Assembly (NCBI RefSeq): GCF_014203895.1
Contig: NZ_JACHJY010000006.1
Location: 1 to 64,000, forward strand
Source of the DNA: Streptomyces nymphaeiformis
GTDB taxonomy: Bacteria > Actinomycetota > Actinomycetes > Streptomycetales > Streptomycetaceae
Length of the DNA stretch: 64,000 nucleotides
Direction of reading: 5' to 3'
The translations under genes and the position numbers were made by a program. The notes under the pieces are model-generated. The model was not told the DNA's origin. It did not search any database and was given only the letters and a program-made list of their open reading frames with translations. Positions 25,093-33,778 of this stretch are shown here, in pieces. The stretch's first letter is position 1. Each line of letters begins with the position of its first letter.

Positions 25093-25129
25093 AGCCCGGG
25101 CCCCCACAGTGCCTGTGGGGGCCCGGGCT
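25093..25129 (-). terminator. Terminator of typA
   Basis: A perfect 16-bp stem (25093-25108 with 25114-25129) with a 5-nt loop lies 87 nt past the typA stop; it is the most stable hairpin of this kind that I see in the window. A run of A on the plus strand at 25090-25093 gives a short U-tract on the transcript. Confidence 0.88.
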
Positions 25130-25215
25130 CCGGTGCCGACGTCATGTCAACCGAGAGCGGCGAAGATCACAGAACCATGATCTACCCCGCCGTGCTCGGC
25201 CGTATGCGACCTTAC

Positions 25216-27117
25216 TCAGCCGTTCTTGGCGCGGGAAGCGGAACGACCGCGCTCCTTCTGGTCCAGGACGACCTTGCGGATGCGCACGGCCTCCGGGGTG
25301 ACCTCGACGCACTCGTCGTCGCGGCAGAACTCCAGGGACTGCTCCAGGGAGAGCTTCCGCGGCGGGACGATCGCCTCGAAGGAGTCGGCGGAGGAGGAGC
25401 GCATGTTGGTGAGCTTCTTCTCCTTGGTGATGTTCACGTCCATGTCGTCGGAGCGGGAGTTCTCGCCGACGATCATGCCCTCGTACACCTCGGTGCCGGG
25501 GTCGGTGAACAGGACGCCGCGCTCCTGGAGGTTGGTCATCGCGAAGGCGGTGACCGCACCGGCGCGGTCGGCGACCAGCGAGCCGTTGTTACGGGTCGTC
25601 AGCTGGCCGAACCACGGCTCGTGGCCCTCGTGGATCGAGTGGGCGATGCCCGTACCGCGGGTGTTGGTGAGGAACTCCGTACGGAAGCCGATGAGGCCAC
25701 GGGACGGAACGACGAACTCCATGCGGACCCAGCCGGAGCCGTGGTTCGACATGTTGTCCATGCGGCCCTTGCGGACACCCATGAGCTGCGTGACCGCGCC
25801 CATGTGCTCCTCGGGGACGTCGACCGTGAGGCGCTCGACGGGCTCGTGGATCTTGCCGTCGACCTCCTTGGTGACGACCTGCGGCTTGCCGATGGTGAGC
25901 TCGAAGCCCTCGCGGCGCATCTGCTCGACCAGGATGGCGAGCGCGAGCTCACCACGGCCCTGGACCTCCCAGGCGTCCGGGCGCTCGGTGTCGAGGACGC
26001 GGAGCGAGACGTTACCGATGAGCTCGCGGTCCAGGCGGTCCTTCACCTGGCGGGCGGTGACCTTGCGGTCCTTCACGGCCGTCTTCGCGTCGGCGCCCTT
26101 GCCGGTGCCGCCGCGGCCGACGAGCGGCGAGGTGTTGGTGCCGATGGTCATGGAGATGGCCGGCTGGTCGACCGTGATCAGCGGCAGCGCGATCGGGTTC
26201 TCCGGGTCGGCCAGGGTCTCGCCGATCATGATGTCGGGGATACCGGCGACGGCGCAGATGTCACCGGGGCCGGCGACCTCGGCCGGCTTGCGGGTGAGCG
26301 CCTCGGTCATCATCAGCTCGGTGATGCGGACGTTGGAGATCGTGCCGTCCCGCTTGATCCACGCGACCGTCTGGCCCTTGCGCAGCTCGCCCTGCTCGAC
26401 GCGGAGCAGCGCGATGCGGCCGAGGAAGTTGTCGGCGTCGAGGTTGGTGACGTGGGCCTGGAGCGGCGCCTCCTCGTCGTACGACGGGGCCGGGACGTGC
26501 TCCAGGATCGTGGAGAAGAACGGCTCCAGGTTCTCGGAGTCCTGCGGGACCGTGCCGTCCGCCGGCTTGGTCAGCGAGGCGATGCCGTCGCGGCCGCAGG
26601 CGTAGACGATCGGGAACTCGATCTGGTCCTCGTCGGCGTCCAGGTCAAGGAAGAGGTCGTAGGTCTCGTTGACGACCTCGTCGATCCGGGAGTCCGGGCG
26701 GTCCGTCTTGTTGATGCAGAGGATGACGGGCTTGCGCTGCTGGAGGGCCTTGCGCAGCACGAAGCGGGTCTGCGGGAGCGGACCCTCGGAGGCGTCCACG
26801 AGGAGGACGACCGCGTCCACCATCGACAGACCGCGCTCGACCTCGCCACCGAAGTCGGCGTGGCCGGGGGTGTCGATGATGTTGATCGTGATCGGGGCCC
26901 CGCCGTCCTTGGGGTGGTACTTCACCGCCGTGTTCTTGGCGAGGATCGTGATGCCCTTCTCACGCTCCAGGTCGTTCGAGTCCATCATGCGGTCGTCGAG
27001 CTGCTGGTGGGCGGCGAAGGCACCGGCCTGCTTGAGCATGGCGTCGACGATGGTCGTCTTGCCATGGTCGACGTGGGCGACGATGGCGACGTTACGGATG
27101 TCGTGGCGCGTGGGCAT
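25216..27117 (-). CDS. typA: Translational GTPase TypA/BipA
   Basis: TypA is a ribosome-associated GTPase of the EF-G class involved in stress-dependent translation and 50S maturation. The 633-aa product has G1 AHVDHGKTT (residues 14-22), the G2/switch segment with MDSNDLEREKGITI, G3 DTPGHADF, G4 NKTDRP, then domain II, an EF-G-type domain V and the TypA C-terminal domain with GFRTEFLTNTRGTG. Length and motifs are normal. ATG 27117 follows a weak purine stretch (GAGAGAAG). It is preceded by a 270-nt gap that includes CATAGGACATAG on the minus strand, a possible -10 region. Confidence 0.95.
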   Translation of the reverse strand: MPTRHDIRNVAIVAHVDHGKTTIVDAMLKQAGAFAAHQQLDDRMMDSNDLEREKGITILAKNTAVKYHPKDGGAPITINIIDTPGHADFGGEVERGLSMVDAVVLLVDASEGPLPQTRFVLRKALQQRKPVILCINKTDRPDSRIDEVVNETYDLFLDLDADEDQIEFPIVYACGRDGIASLTKPADGTVPQDSENLEPFFSTILEHVPAPSYDEEAPLQAHVTNLDADNFLGRIALLRVEQGELRKGQTVAWIKRDGTISNVRITELMMTEALTRKPAEVAGPGDICAVAGIPDIMIGETLADPENPIALPLITVDQPAISMTIGTNTSPLVGRGGTGKGADAKTAVKDRKVTARQVKDRLDRELIGNVSLRVLDTERPDAWEVQGRGELALAILVEQMRREGFELTIGKPQVVTKEVDGKIHEPVERLTVDVPEEHMGAVTQLMGVRKGRMDNMSNHGSGWVRMEFVVPSRGLIGFRTEFLTNTRGTGIAHSIHEGHEPWFGQLTTRNNGSLVADRAGAVTAFAMTNLQERGVLFTDPGTEVYEGMIVGENSRSDDMDVNITKEKKLTNMRSSSADSFEAIVPPRKLSLEQSLEFCRDDECVEVTPEAVRIRKVVLDQKERGRSASRAKNG

Positions 27118-27327
27118 GGGTGCTTGCGCTTCTCTCGGATCGTGGGATGCGGCGTCAGTTCCTCGTACGCCCGCCGGGCGGACGCGCCACGGCTATGTCC
27201 TATGGTACGGGGCTGCCGCGCAAGGGGCTTCCCCGGCCAAGATCCGAGTGGTAATCCTGAGGGTTTTCAAGGGTGTGGGGGGCCGTGCAGGGGGTCGTGC
27301 GACCGGGTCAAAGGGCCGACGCGATCC

Positions 27328-27352
27328 TGCCCGCCGGGGTCACCGGCGGGCA
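27328..27352 (-). terminator. Terminator of the orphan peptide-binding protein gene
   Basis: A 10-bp stem (27328-27337 with 27343-27352) with a 5-nt loop lies 39 nt past the stop codon at 27391. Confidence 0.7.
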
Positions 27353-27390
27353 AGGAACTTGAGCTGCTTCTGAGGTTGTGACCTGCACTT

Positions 27391-29814
27391 TCAGCGGTTG
27401 CGCTCGGTACCCTTGGTCGTTTCGGGCTTCTTGAACCCGATGTCCTGGTAGCGGGGGGCGGCGAGGCCCCAGGCTCCGGCGTTCACGAGGTCGGCCCTGG
27501 CGGCGACGAGCTGGGGGCGCTGGTAGAGGGGGATGGAGCCGGCCGCGGCCCAGATCCGGGCGTCGGCCTGGCGGACGAGCTCGCGGGCCTCGTCCTCGTC
27601 GAGCGTCCCGGCCGCCTGGTCGAACAGCTGGTCGATCCGGTCGGTGCCGACCCGGGAGTAGTTCTGCTCGACCAGCAGCGAGCCGTCCGAGGCCGGCTCG
27701 GGCTTGGCGAAGATCGGCCGGGCGTCGGTCGCCGGGAAGGCGGAGGCGGGCCAGGAGTAGAGGGCCAGGTCGTAGTCGCCCGAGGCCACGTGGTCCTTGA
27801 AGAAGCTGTCGTCGGAGACCTTGGTGACCTCGGTGCGGATCCCGACCGCGTCGAGCATCCGGACGATCCGGTCCCCGACCGCCCGCAGCGACTCGGAGCC
27901 CGGCCCGGACGGCAGGACGAAGCGGAGGCTGAGCGCCTTGCCGTCCTTGCCGAGCGTCTTGGCCTGCCCGGCGTCGGGAACCGTCACGGGGGCGGCGGTG
28001 CCGCGCGGGGCGTAGGCCCCGGCCACGCCCTTGTCCGGCTTGGCGACCGACTGCGCGGCGCGGGCGGCGGAGCCGGTCCCGGTGTCGAGGGCCTCGGCGC
28101 GGGCGAGGAGCGCGGCGCTCTGACCGGCGGCGTCGGGGGCCGGGGCGAGGACGGTGCCGCCGTTCCCGGGGCCGTTCGCGCCGACGGCGGGGGCAGCGGG
28201 GCTGTCGCCGGGCCTGTCGTCGCCGGAGTCTCCGGGCTTGTCGTCGCCGACGATGTAGAGGCCCTCGTCGGAGGCGGTGTCGCTCGCCTGCTTCTTGGCG
28301 TCGGTCGAGCCCTCCTCCTTCTTCTCGGCCTCCTTCTTCTTCTCGGCCTCCTTCTTCTCGGCCTCCTTCTTCTCCGACTCGCTGCCCGCCTTCGTGCCGG
28401 CGGGCTTGCGGAGCGCGCCGCCCGGGACCCAGCCCGCGTCGGCGAGGAGCGCCTGCGCCTCCTTGGTGTCCTGGCCGCCGAGCGCGTCGCTGCTGTCCGC
28501 GTACGCCGCCTGGCCCGCGAGGGCGAGGTGGCTGCCGGGGGGCTTGGCGGGGAGGCCGAGCGGCTTGAGCACGGACTCGGCGAGCTCCTGGCGGTTGATG
28601 GCGCGGGCCACCGCGCGCCGGACCCGCTCGTCGGCCAGCGGGCCGGACTCGCCGTTCAGCGAGAGCTGGGTGTAGGCGGGCTCCAGGGACTTGCGGACCA
28701 CGAACTTCGCCAGGGCGTCCTGAGCGTTCGCGTACCGCTCGATCGCCTCCTGGTTCTTCTTGCGGGCGGCCTTGACCTCCGCCGCCTTCTCGTCGTCGGA
28801 GCCGTGGGCGAGGGCCCAGGACCGGAGGGCCTTGGAGGGGGTGATCGCGGAGCCGGGGCCGTGGGCGAGGGCGGCCTGGGCGCCGTTCCGGCCGGCCCGG
28901 GCGTCCCGGAGGGCGAGGGCGATCCGCTCGGCGGTGGACCGGTCGATCTCGGCCAGGTCGATGCTGCCGGCGGCGAGCGCGGCGGTCCGGTCGGCCCGGG
29001 GGACGGCCTTGAGGACGAGGCTGTCCAGCTTGGCCTGCTGGCCCCACCAGCGGGGGTTGCGGGTGAGGGTGACGTCGCCGCCCTTGCGGTCGATGGTCTT
29101 CAGCAGGAACGGTCCTGCGGTGGCCTTGAGGCTGGTGCGCGCCCCGTCGTTGAAGTCGTTCGGGGAGCCCATCACCTGCTTGGGGTAGAGGGGCGTGAAG
29201 AGGGACTGCCAGTCGGCGTAGGGCTTGGCGAAGGTGACCCGCACCTCCAGGTCGTTCTTGCCCCGCTCGATCTTCTCGATCCGCTCGTAGCCGGAGTTGC
29301 GGGCGGTCCAGTACGCGGTGTCCCGGCCGCTCAGCGCGCGCCACTGGGCCACGAAGTCGGCGGCCCCGATCTCGCGTCCGTCGCTCCACACCGCCTGCTG
29401 GTTGAGCTTGTAGAGGACGACCTGCTTGGGTTCGGTCTCGACGACCTGCGCGGACTCCAGGTAGTCGGGGTTGAGCCGCGGCCTGCCCCGCTCGTCGAGC
29501 GTGTAGAGGGCGGGGAGCACGGCTCCCGCGATGCGCGAGGTGGTGCCGTCGGCGTCGGCCTGGAAGGTGTTGAGCGTGGTGGGCAGCGCGTCGACCGCCC
29601 AGCGCAGGGTGCCGCCGTCGGCGACCCGGTCGCGCGCCGCGGGCGCGTTGTCCTGGGCCGCGGCGGAGGCCTCGTCGGACTCGTCGCCGGAGCTGCAGCC
29701 GGCGAGGACGGTGACCGCGAGGACCGCGCTGGTGAGGGTGGCGACGGAGCGGAGCGTGCGGGAGCGGGGGCTCCGTGAGCATGTCCTCCCGCGAGGGGCG
29801 CCGATCTGGGACAT
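27391..29814 (-). CDS. Orphan ABC-type peptide-binding lipoprotein (SBP_bac_5) with a Lys/Glu-rich insert
   Basis: The 807-aa protein has a basic N-terminus, a signal helix and the lipobox LAGC (near residue 40). The fold is SBP_bac_5, but the length is about 250 residues above the norm. The excess is a low-complexity insert at about residues 470-620 with EKKEAEKKEAEKKKEAEKKE followed by Asp/Gly/Pro-rich sequence. No permease or ATPase gene is adjacent, so it either serves another Opp system in trans or has another surface role. ATG 29814 has AAGGGG 8 nt upstream. The window already holds two complete Opp systems that could accept it. Confidence 0.88.
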   Translation of the reverse strand: MSQIGAPRGRTCSRSPRSRTLRSVATLTSAVLAVTVLAGCSSGDESDEASAAAQDNAPAARDRVADGGTLRWAVDALPTTLNTFQADADGTTSRIAGAVLPALYTLDERGRPRLNPDYLESAQVVETEPKQVVLYKLNQQAVWSDGREIGAADFVAQWRALSGRDTAYWTARNSGYERIEKIERGKNDLEVRVTFAKPYADWQSLFTPLYPKQVMGSPNDFNDGARTSLKATAGPFLLKTIDRKGGDVTLTRNPRWWGQQAKLDSLVLKAVPRADRTAALAAGSIDLAEIDRSTAERIALALRDARAGRNGAQAALAHGPGSAITPSKALRSWALAHGSDDEKAAEVKAARKKNQEAIERYANAQDALAKFVVRKSLEPAYTQLSLNGESGPLADERVRRAVARAINRQELAESVLKPLGLPAKPPGSHLALAGQAAYADSSDALGGQDTKEAQALLADAGWVPGGALRKPAGTKAGSESEKKEAEKKEAEKKKEAEKKEEGSTDAKKQASDTASDEGLYIVGDDKPGDSGDDRPGDSPAAPAVGANGPGNGGTVLAPAPDAAGQSAALLARAEALDTGTGSAARAAQSVAKPDKGVAGAYAPRGTAAPVTVPDAGQAKTLGKDGKALSLRFVLPSGPGSESLRAVGDRIVRMLDAVGIRTEVTKVSDDSFFKDHVASGDYDLALYSWPASAFPATDARPIFAKPEPASDGSLLVEQNYSRVGTDRIDQLFDQAAGTLDEDEARELVRQADARIWAAAGSIPLYQRPQLVAARADLVNAGAWGLAAPRYQDIGFKKPETTKGTERNR
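28309..28380. repeat. Imperfect CTCGGCCTCCTTCTT tandem repeats inside the binding-protein gene
   Basis: Four to five imperfect 15-18 nt units encode the Lys/Glu-rich EKKEA insert. Pyrimidine bias on the plus strand is strong here, unlike the neighbourhood. Confidence 0.75.
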
Positions 29815-30014
29815 GACTTGTACCCCTTCGTCCAGATTTATTCCATTTGGAGATGATCAGACCTATTGCTCATACACTGAAAAGGACGGATCGGATCCGG
29901 CCACGGCGACACGGCCGCACGGTCGGCAAACCCCACTCGTGCGGCCCAACCGCCCGTGCACACGACTTCCCAAGCGGGATGTGACGCGCGACACTCACGA
30001 AGGTGAGGGCAACC

Positions 30015-30242
30015 ATGTCCGTTCAGGACGATCTGGCGGCCGTCAAGCGCCGCTTGCAGGACCTGGAACACACGGTCGAGGAACTGGAGCGCCGCGTCGG
30101 GACGGAGCGGGGCGCGCCTTCCGCACCCGCCTCCGGCCGTGCGGAGAGCATGGTGACCATCCCCGACGCCCCGTACGACGCCGGGAAGTGGACCGACGTC
30201 GACGACGAAGGCCTGGGAGCACGCGACCACCACGCGCCGTAG
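30015..30242 (+). CDS. 75-aa coiled-coil protein upstream of succinate dehydrogenase
   Basis: The product begins MSVQDDLAAVKRRLQDLEHT, a heptad-like helix predicted as a short coiled coil (residues 3-32), followed by an acidic disordered tail. ATG 30015 was chosen over GTG 30003 because AAGGTGAGG precedes it by 6 nt. It ends 17 nt before the sdhC-like gene and on the same strand, so it is probably in the sdh operon. I do not recognise a function. Confidence 0.8.
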   Translation: MSVQDDLAAVKRRLQDLEHTVEELERRVGTERGAPSAPASGRAESMVTIPDAPYDAGKWTDVDDEGLGARDHHAP

Positions 30243-30259
30243 AGCCGAGGAGGCCCTAG

Positions 30260-31090
30260 TTGGCCACAGGTACTCAACCCCCGACGAGTCACCGAGCGGC
30301 GACGGGGGTGCGCTCCCCGGGGCGCGCCTCCATCGCCGCCCGCCATCTGCGCACCGACCGCTGGTGGCTCTCGCCCGCCGCCACCGCCGCCGGACTGCTC
30401 GCCTTCGTCGCGTACTCGACGTGGCGGGCGTTCGCCAACGCCCACTACTACGCCGCGCCCTACGTCTCCCCGTTCTACTCGCCCTGCCTCGCGGACAACT
30501 GCGTCCCCATGCGCGGCGGGCCGAACTGGGCGCTCTTCGGCAGCTGGTGGGGGCTCTCCCCCGCCCTGCTGATCCTGGTCTTCCCGCTGGGCTTCCGGCT
30601 GACCTGCTACTACTACCGCAAGGCGTACTACCGGAGCTTCTGGGCCGCTCCCCCGGCCTGCGCGGTCGCCGAACCCCACCGCGCGTACACCGGCGAGACC
30701 CGCTTCCCGCTGCTCCTGCAGAACCTCCACCGGTACTTCTTCTACGCGGCGCTGCCGGTCGCCGGGATCCTCACGTACGACACCGCGCTGACCTTCCGGG
30801 ACTCCCACTACGCGTGGGGCCACGCCGGGCTCGGGACGCTGGTCTTCCTCGTCAACATCGTCCTCATCTGGGCGTACACCCTCTCCTGCCACTCCTGCCG
30901 GCACATCGTCGGCGGCCGCCTGAGGCACTTCTCGAAGCATCCCGTCCGCTACCGGCTGTGGACCTGGGTCGGGCGCCTGAACCGGCGTCACATGCAACTC
31001 GCCTGGGCGTCGCTGATCAGCGTCGCCGTCTGTGACCTGTACGTGTATCTGCTCGCCACCGGCGCCTTCGACGACCCGAGGTTCTTCTGA
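30260..31090 (+). CDS. sdhC: Sdh1-type succinate dehydrogenase membrane anchor subunit
   Basis: The 276-aa protein has about five membrane helices (about residues 43-61, 88-108, 152-170, 193-215 and 248-266). Position and size match the membrane subunit of the actinobacterial Sdh1 complex (Rv0249c type in Mycobacterium), and it stands directly before sdhA and sdhB. Histidines in LQNLHRYFFYAALP and SCHSCRHIVGG could bind heme or a cluster. Such anchors pass electrons to menaquinone. TTG 30260 was chosen because GAGGAGG lies 6 nt upstream. The subunit role is inferred from context; sequence alone would say only membrane protein. Confidence 0.8.
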   Translation: MATGTQPPTSHRAATGVRSPGRASIAARHLRTDRWWLSPAATAAGLLAFVAYSTWRAFANAHYYAAPYVSPFYSPCLADNCVPMRGGPNWALFGSWWGLSPALLILVFPLGFRLTCYYYRKAYYRSFWAAPPACAVAEPHRAYTGETRFPLLLQNLHRYFFYAALPVAGILTYDTALTFRDSHYAWGHAGLGTLVFLVNIVLIWAYTLSCHSCRHIVGGRLRHFSKHPVRYRLWTWVGRLNRRHMQLAWASLISVAVCDLYVYLLATGAFDDPRFF

Positions 31091-31091
31091 C

Positions 31092-32984
31092 ATGAGTCCT
31101 GTGAGCTCCGTGGAACGGCAGCGGTGGGACGTGGTGGTGGTCGGCGCGGGCGGCGCCGGGCTGCGGGCCGCGATCGAGGCGCGCCGGGCCGGCGCGCGCA
31201 CCGCCGTCATCTGCAAGTCCCTCTTCGGCAAGGCGCACACGGTGATGGCCGAGGGCGGGATCGCCGCCTCCATGGCGAACGCCAACGAGCACGACGACTG
31301 GAAGACGCACTTCCGGGACACCATGCGCGGCGGGAAGTTCCTCAACCAGTGGCGGATGGCCGAGCTGCACGCCCAGGAGGCGCCCGAGCGGGTCTGGGAG
31401 CTGGAGACCTGGGGCGCGCTCTTCGACCGGACGCCGGACGGCCGGATCTCGCAGCGCAACTTCGGCGGCCACGAGTACCCGCGGCTCGCGCACGTCGGCG
31501 ACCGCACCGGTCTGGAACTCCTGCGGACCCTCCAGCAGAAGGTGGTCGGACTCCAGCAGGAGGACCACCGGGAGACCGGCGACCACGAGGCGCGCCTGAA
31601 GGTCTTCCAGGAGTTCACCGTCACCCGCGTCCTCAAGGACGGGTCGGGGAACGTCGCCGGGGTCTTCTGCTACGAGCGGGAGAGCGGGCGCTTCCTCGTC
31701 CTGGAGGCGCCCGCGGTCGTCCTCGCGACCGGCGGCATCGGCAAGTCCTTCAAGGTGACCTCGAACTCCTGGGAGTACACGGGCGACGGCCAGGCGCTCG
31801 CCCTGCTCGCCGGGGCGCCCCTGGTGAACATGGAGTTCGTGCAGTTCCACCCGACCGGCATGGTCTGGCCGCCGTCGGTGAAGGGGATCCTGGTCACCGA
31901 GTCCGTACGCGGCGACGGCGGCGTGCTGCGGAACTCCGAGGGCCGGCGCTTCATGTTCGACTACGTCCCCGACGTCTTCAAGGAGAAGTACGCCGAGTCG
32001 GAGGAGGAGGGCGACCGCTGGTACGAGGACCCGGAGAACAACCGGCGCCCGCCCGAGCTGCTGCCGCGCGACGAGGTGGCGCGGGCCATCAACGCCGAGG
32101 TGAAGGCGGGGCGCGGCTCCCCGCACGGCGGGGTGTTCCTGGACGTGTCGACCCGGATGCCGGCGGAGACCATCAAGCGGCGGCTGCCGTCGATGTACCA
32201 CCAGTTCAAAGAGCTGGCGGACGTCGACATCACGGCCGAGGCGATGGAGGTCGGACCGACCTGCCACTACGTGATGGGCGGTGTCGCCGTCGAGTCGGAG
32301 ACGACCGCCACGGTCGGGGTGCCCGGTCTCTTCGCGGCGGGCGAGGTGGCGGGCGGCATGCACGGCTCCAACCGGCTCGGCGGGAACTCGCTCTCCGACC
32401 TGCTGGTCTTCGGACGCCGGGCCGGGCTGCACGCGGCCCGGTACGCGGCGGGCGCGGCGACCGCCGAGGTCGGCGAGGAGGCGGTGGCGGCGGCGCGGGC
32501 GGAGGCGCTGGCCCCGTTCGACGGCTCCTCGGAGGGCGGCGGGGAGAACCCGTACACGCTCCACCAGGAGCTCCAGCAGACGATGAACGACCTCGTCGGG
32601 ATCATCCGACGGGAGGGCGAGATGGCCGAGGCCCTGGAGCGGATCGCCGCGCTGCGGGAGCGGGCCCGGCGGATCGCGGTCGAGGGGCACCGGCAGTTCA
32701 ACCCCGGCTGGCACCTCGCCCTCGACCTGCGGAACATGCTCCTGGTGAGCGAGTGCGTCGCCCGGGCCGCCCTGGAGCGCACCGAGTCCCGGGGCGGGCA
32801 CACCCGCGAGGACCGGCCGGCGATGGAGCGGTCCTGGCGCCCGGTGAACCTGCTCTGCCGGGCCGGGGACGGCGGCATCACGCTCGAACGGGTGCGCACC
32901 GAGCCCATCAGGGCCGATCTGCTCGCCCTCTTCGACAAGGAGGAGCTGGCGAAGTACCTGGCGGAGGAGGAGCTGGACGCATGA
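31092..32984 (+). CDS. sdhA: Succinate dehydrogenase flavoprotein subunit (Sdh1 type)
   Basis: The 630-aa subunit oxidises succinate to fumarate with covalently bound FAD. The FAD-binding GAGGAGLRAA motif is at about residues 18-27, the covalent-FAD histidine segment is in KSLFGKAHTVMAEGGIAAS (His about 49), and substrate residues are in QFHPTGMV and in the HGSNRLGGNSLSDLLVFGRR block. The start ATG 31092 lies 1 nt past the sdhC stop, and the stop overlaps sdhB by 4 nt (ATGA). It fits mycobacterial Sdh1 better than the E. coli-like Sdh2 because of the long inserts near residues 295-340. Confidence 0.93.
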   Translation: MSPVSSVERQRWDVVVVGAGGAGLRAAIEARRAGARTAVICKSLFGKAHTVMAEGGIAASMANANEHDDWKTHFRDTMRGGKFLNQWRMAELHAQEAPERVWELETWGALFDRTPDGRISQRNFGGHEYPRLAHVGDRTGLELLRTLQQKVVGLQQEDHRETGDHEARLKVFQEFTVTRVLKDGSGNVAGVFCYERESGRFLVLEAPAVVLATGGIGKSFKVTSNSWEYTGDGQALALLAGAPLVNMEFVQFHPTGMVWPPSVKGILVTESVRGDGGVLRNSEGRRFMFDYVPDVFKEKYAESEEEGDRWYEDPENNRRPPELLPRDEVARAINAEVKAGRGSPHGGVFLDVSTRMPAETIKRRLPSMYHQFKELADVDITAEAMEVGPTCHYVMGGVAVESETTATVGVPGLFAAGEVAGGMHGSNRLGGNSLSDLLVFGRRAGLHAARYAAGAATAEVGEEAVAAARAEALAPFDGSSEGGGENPYTLHQELQQTMNDLVGIIRREGEMAEALERIAALRERARRIAVEGHRQFNPGWHLALDLRNMLLVSECVARAALERTESRGGHTREDRPAMERSWRPVNLLCRAGDGGITLERVRTEPIRADLLALFDKEELAKYLAEEELDA

Positions 32985-33751
32985 GCACGTATCAGGCCCA
33001 CTTCCGGATCTGGCGCGGCGACCCCGGCGGCGGGGAGCTGACCGACTACACCGTCGAGGTGCACGACGGCGAGGTGGTCCTCGACATCGTGCACCGCCTC
33101 CAGGCCACCCAGGCCCCCGACCTGGCCGTGCGGTGGAACTGCAAGGCCGGCAAGTGCGGGTCGTGCTCGGCCGAGATCAACGGACGGCCCCGGCTGATGT
33201 GCATGACCCGGATGTCGGTCTTCGCGCGGGACGAGGTGGTCACCGTCACCCCGATGCGGGCGTTCCCCGTCGTCCGCGACCTGGTCACGGACGTCTCCTT
33301 CAACTACGTGAAGGCCCGGGAGATCCCGGCCTTCGTGCCGCCCGCCGGTCTCGGCCCCGGCGAGTACCGGATGCGGCAGGAGGACGTGGACCGCTCGCAG
33401 GAGTTCAGGAAGTGCATCGAGTGCTTCCTGTGCCAGGACACCTGTCATGTGGTGCGCGACCACGAGGAGAACAAGGAGGCCTTCGCCGGGCCCCGCTTCC
33501 TCATGCGGGTCGCGGAGCTCGACATGCATCCTCTGGACGCGGCGGAGGAGGCCGGACTCGACCGGCGGCGGACCGCGCAGGAGGAGCACGGCCTCGGCTA
33601 CTGCAACATCACCAAGTGCTGCACCGAGGTCTGCCCGGAGTCCATCCGGATCACCGACAACGCCCTGATCCCGCTGAAGGAGCGGGTCGTGGACCGGAAG
33701 TACGACCCGCTGGTCTGGCTCGGGAAGACGATCAGGCGCCGGAAGGCGTGA
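32981..33751 (+). CDS. sdhB: Succinate dehydrogenase iron-sulfur subunit (Sdh1 type)
   Basis: The 256-aa subunit carries electrons from the flavoprotein to the membrane anchor. A [2Fe-2S] motif CKAGKCGSC lies near residues 55-63, with a further Cys in LMCMT. The [4Fe-4S]/[3Fe-4S] residues lie in CIECFLCQDTC (about 145-155) and in CNITKCCTEVCPE (about 207-219). Start and sdhA stop overlap by 4 nt, so translation is coupled. The family is certain. Confidence 0.94.
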   Translation: MSTYQAHFRIWRGDPGGGELTDYTVEVHDGEVVLDIVHRLQATQAPDLAVRWNCKAGKCGSCSAEINGRPRLMCMTRMSVFARDEVVTVTPMRAFPVVRDLVTDVSFNYVKAREIPAFVPPAGLGPGEYRMRQEDVDRSQEFRKCIECFLCQDTCHVVRDHEENKEAFAGPRFLMRVAELDMHPLDAAEEAGLDRRRTAQEEHGLGYCNITKCCTEVCPESIRITDNALIPLKERVVDRKYDPLVWLGKTIRRRKA

Positions 33752-33778
33752 CCTCCCGCGGCCCCGGGGGCGCCCCCG

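Noticed and set aside
27308..29782. 824-codon minus frame overlapping the orphan binding protein
   Set aside because: It is in another frame of the same strand, Arg/Pro-rich, while the chosen frame has a lipobox and SBP_bac_5 features.
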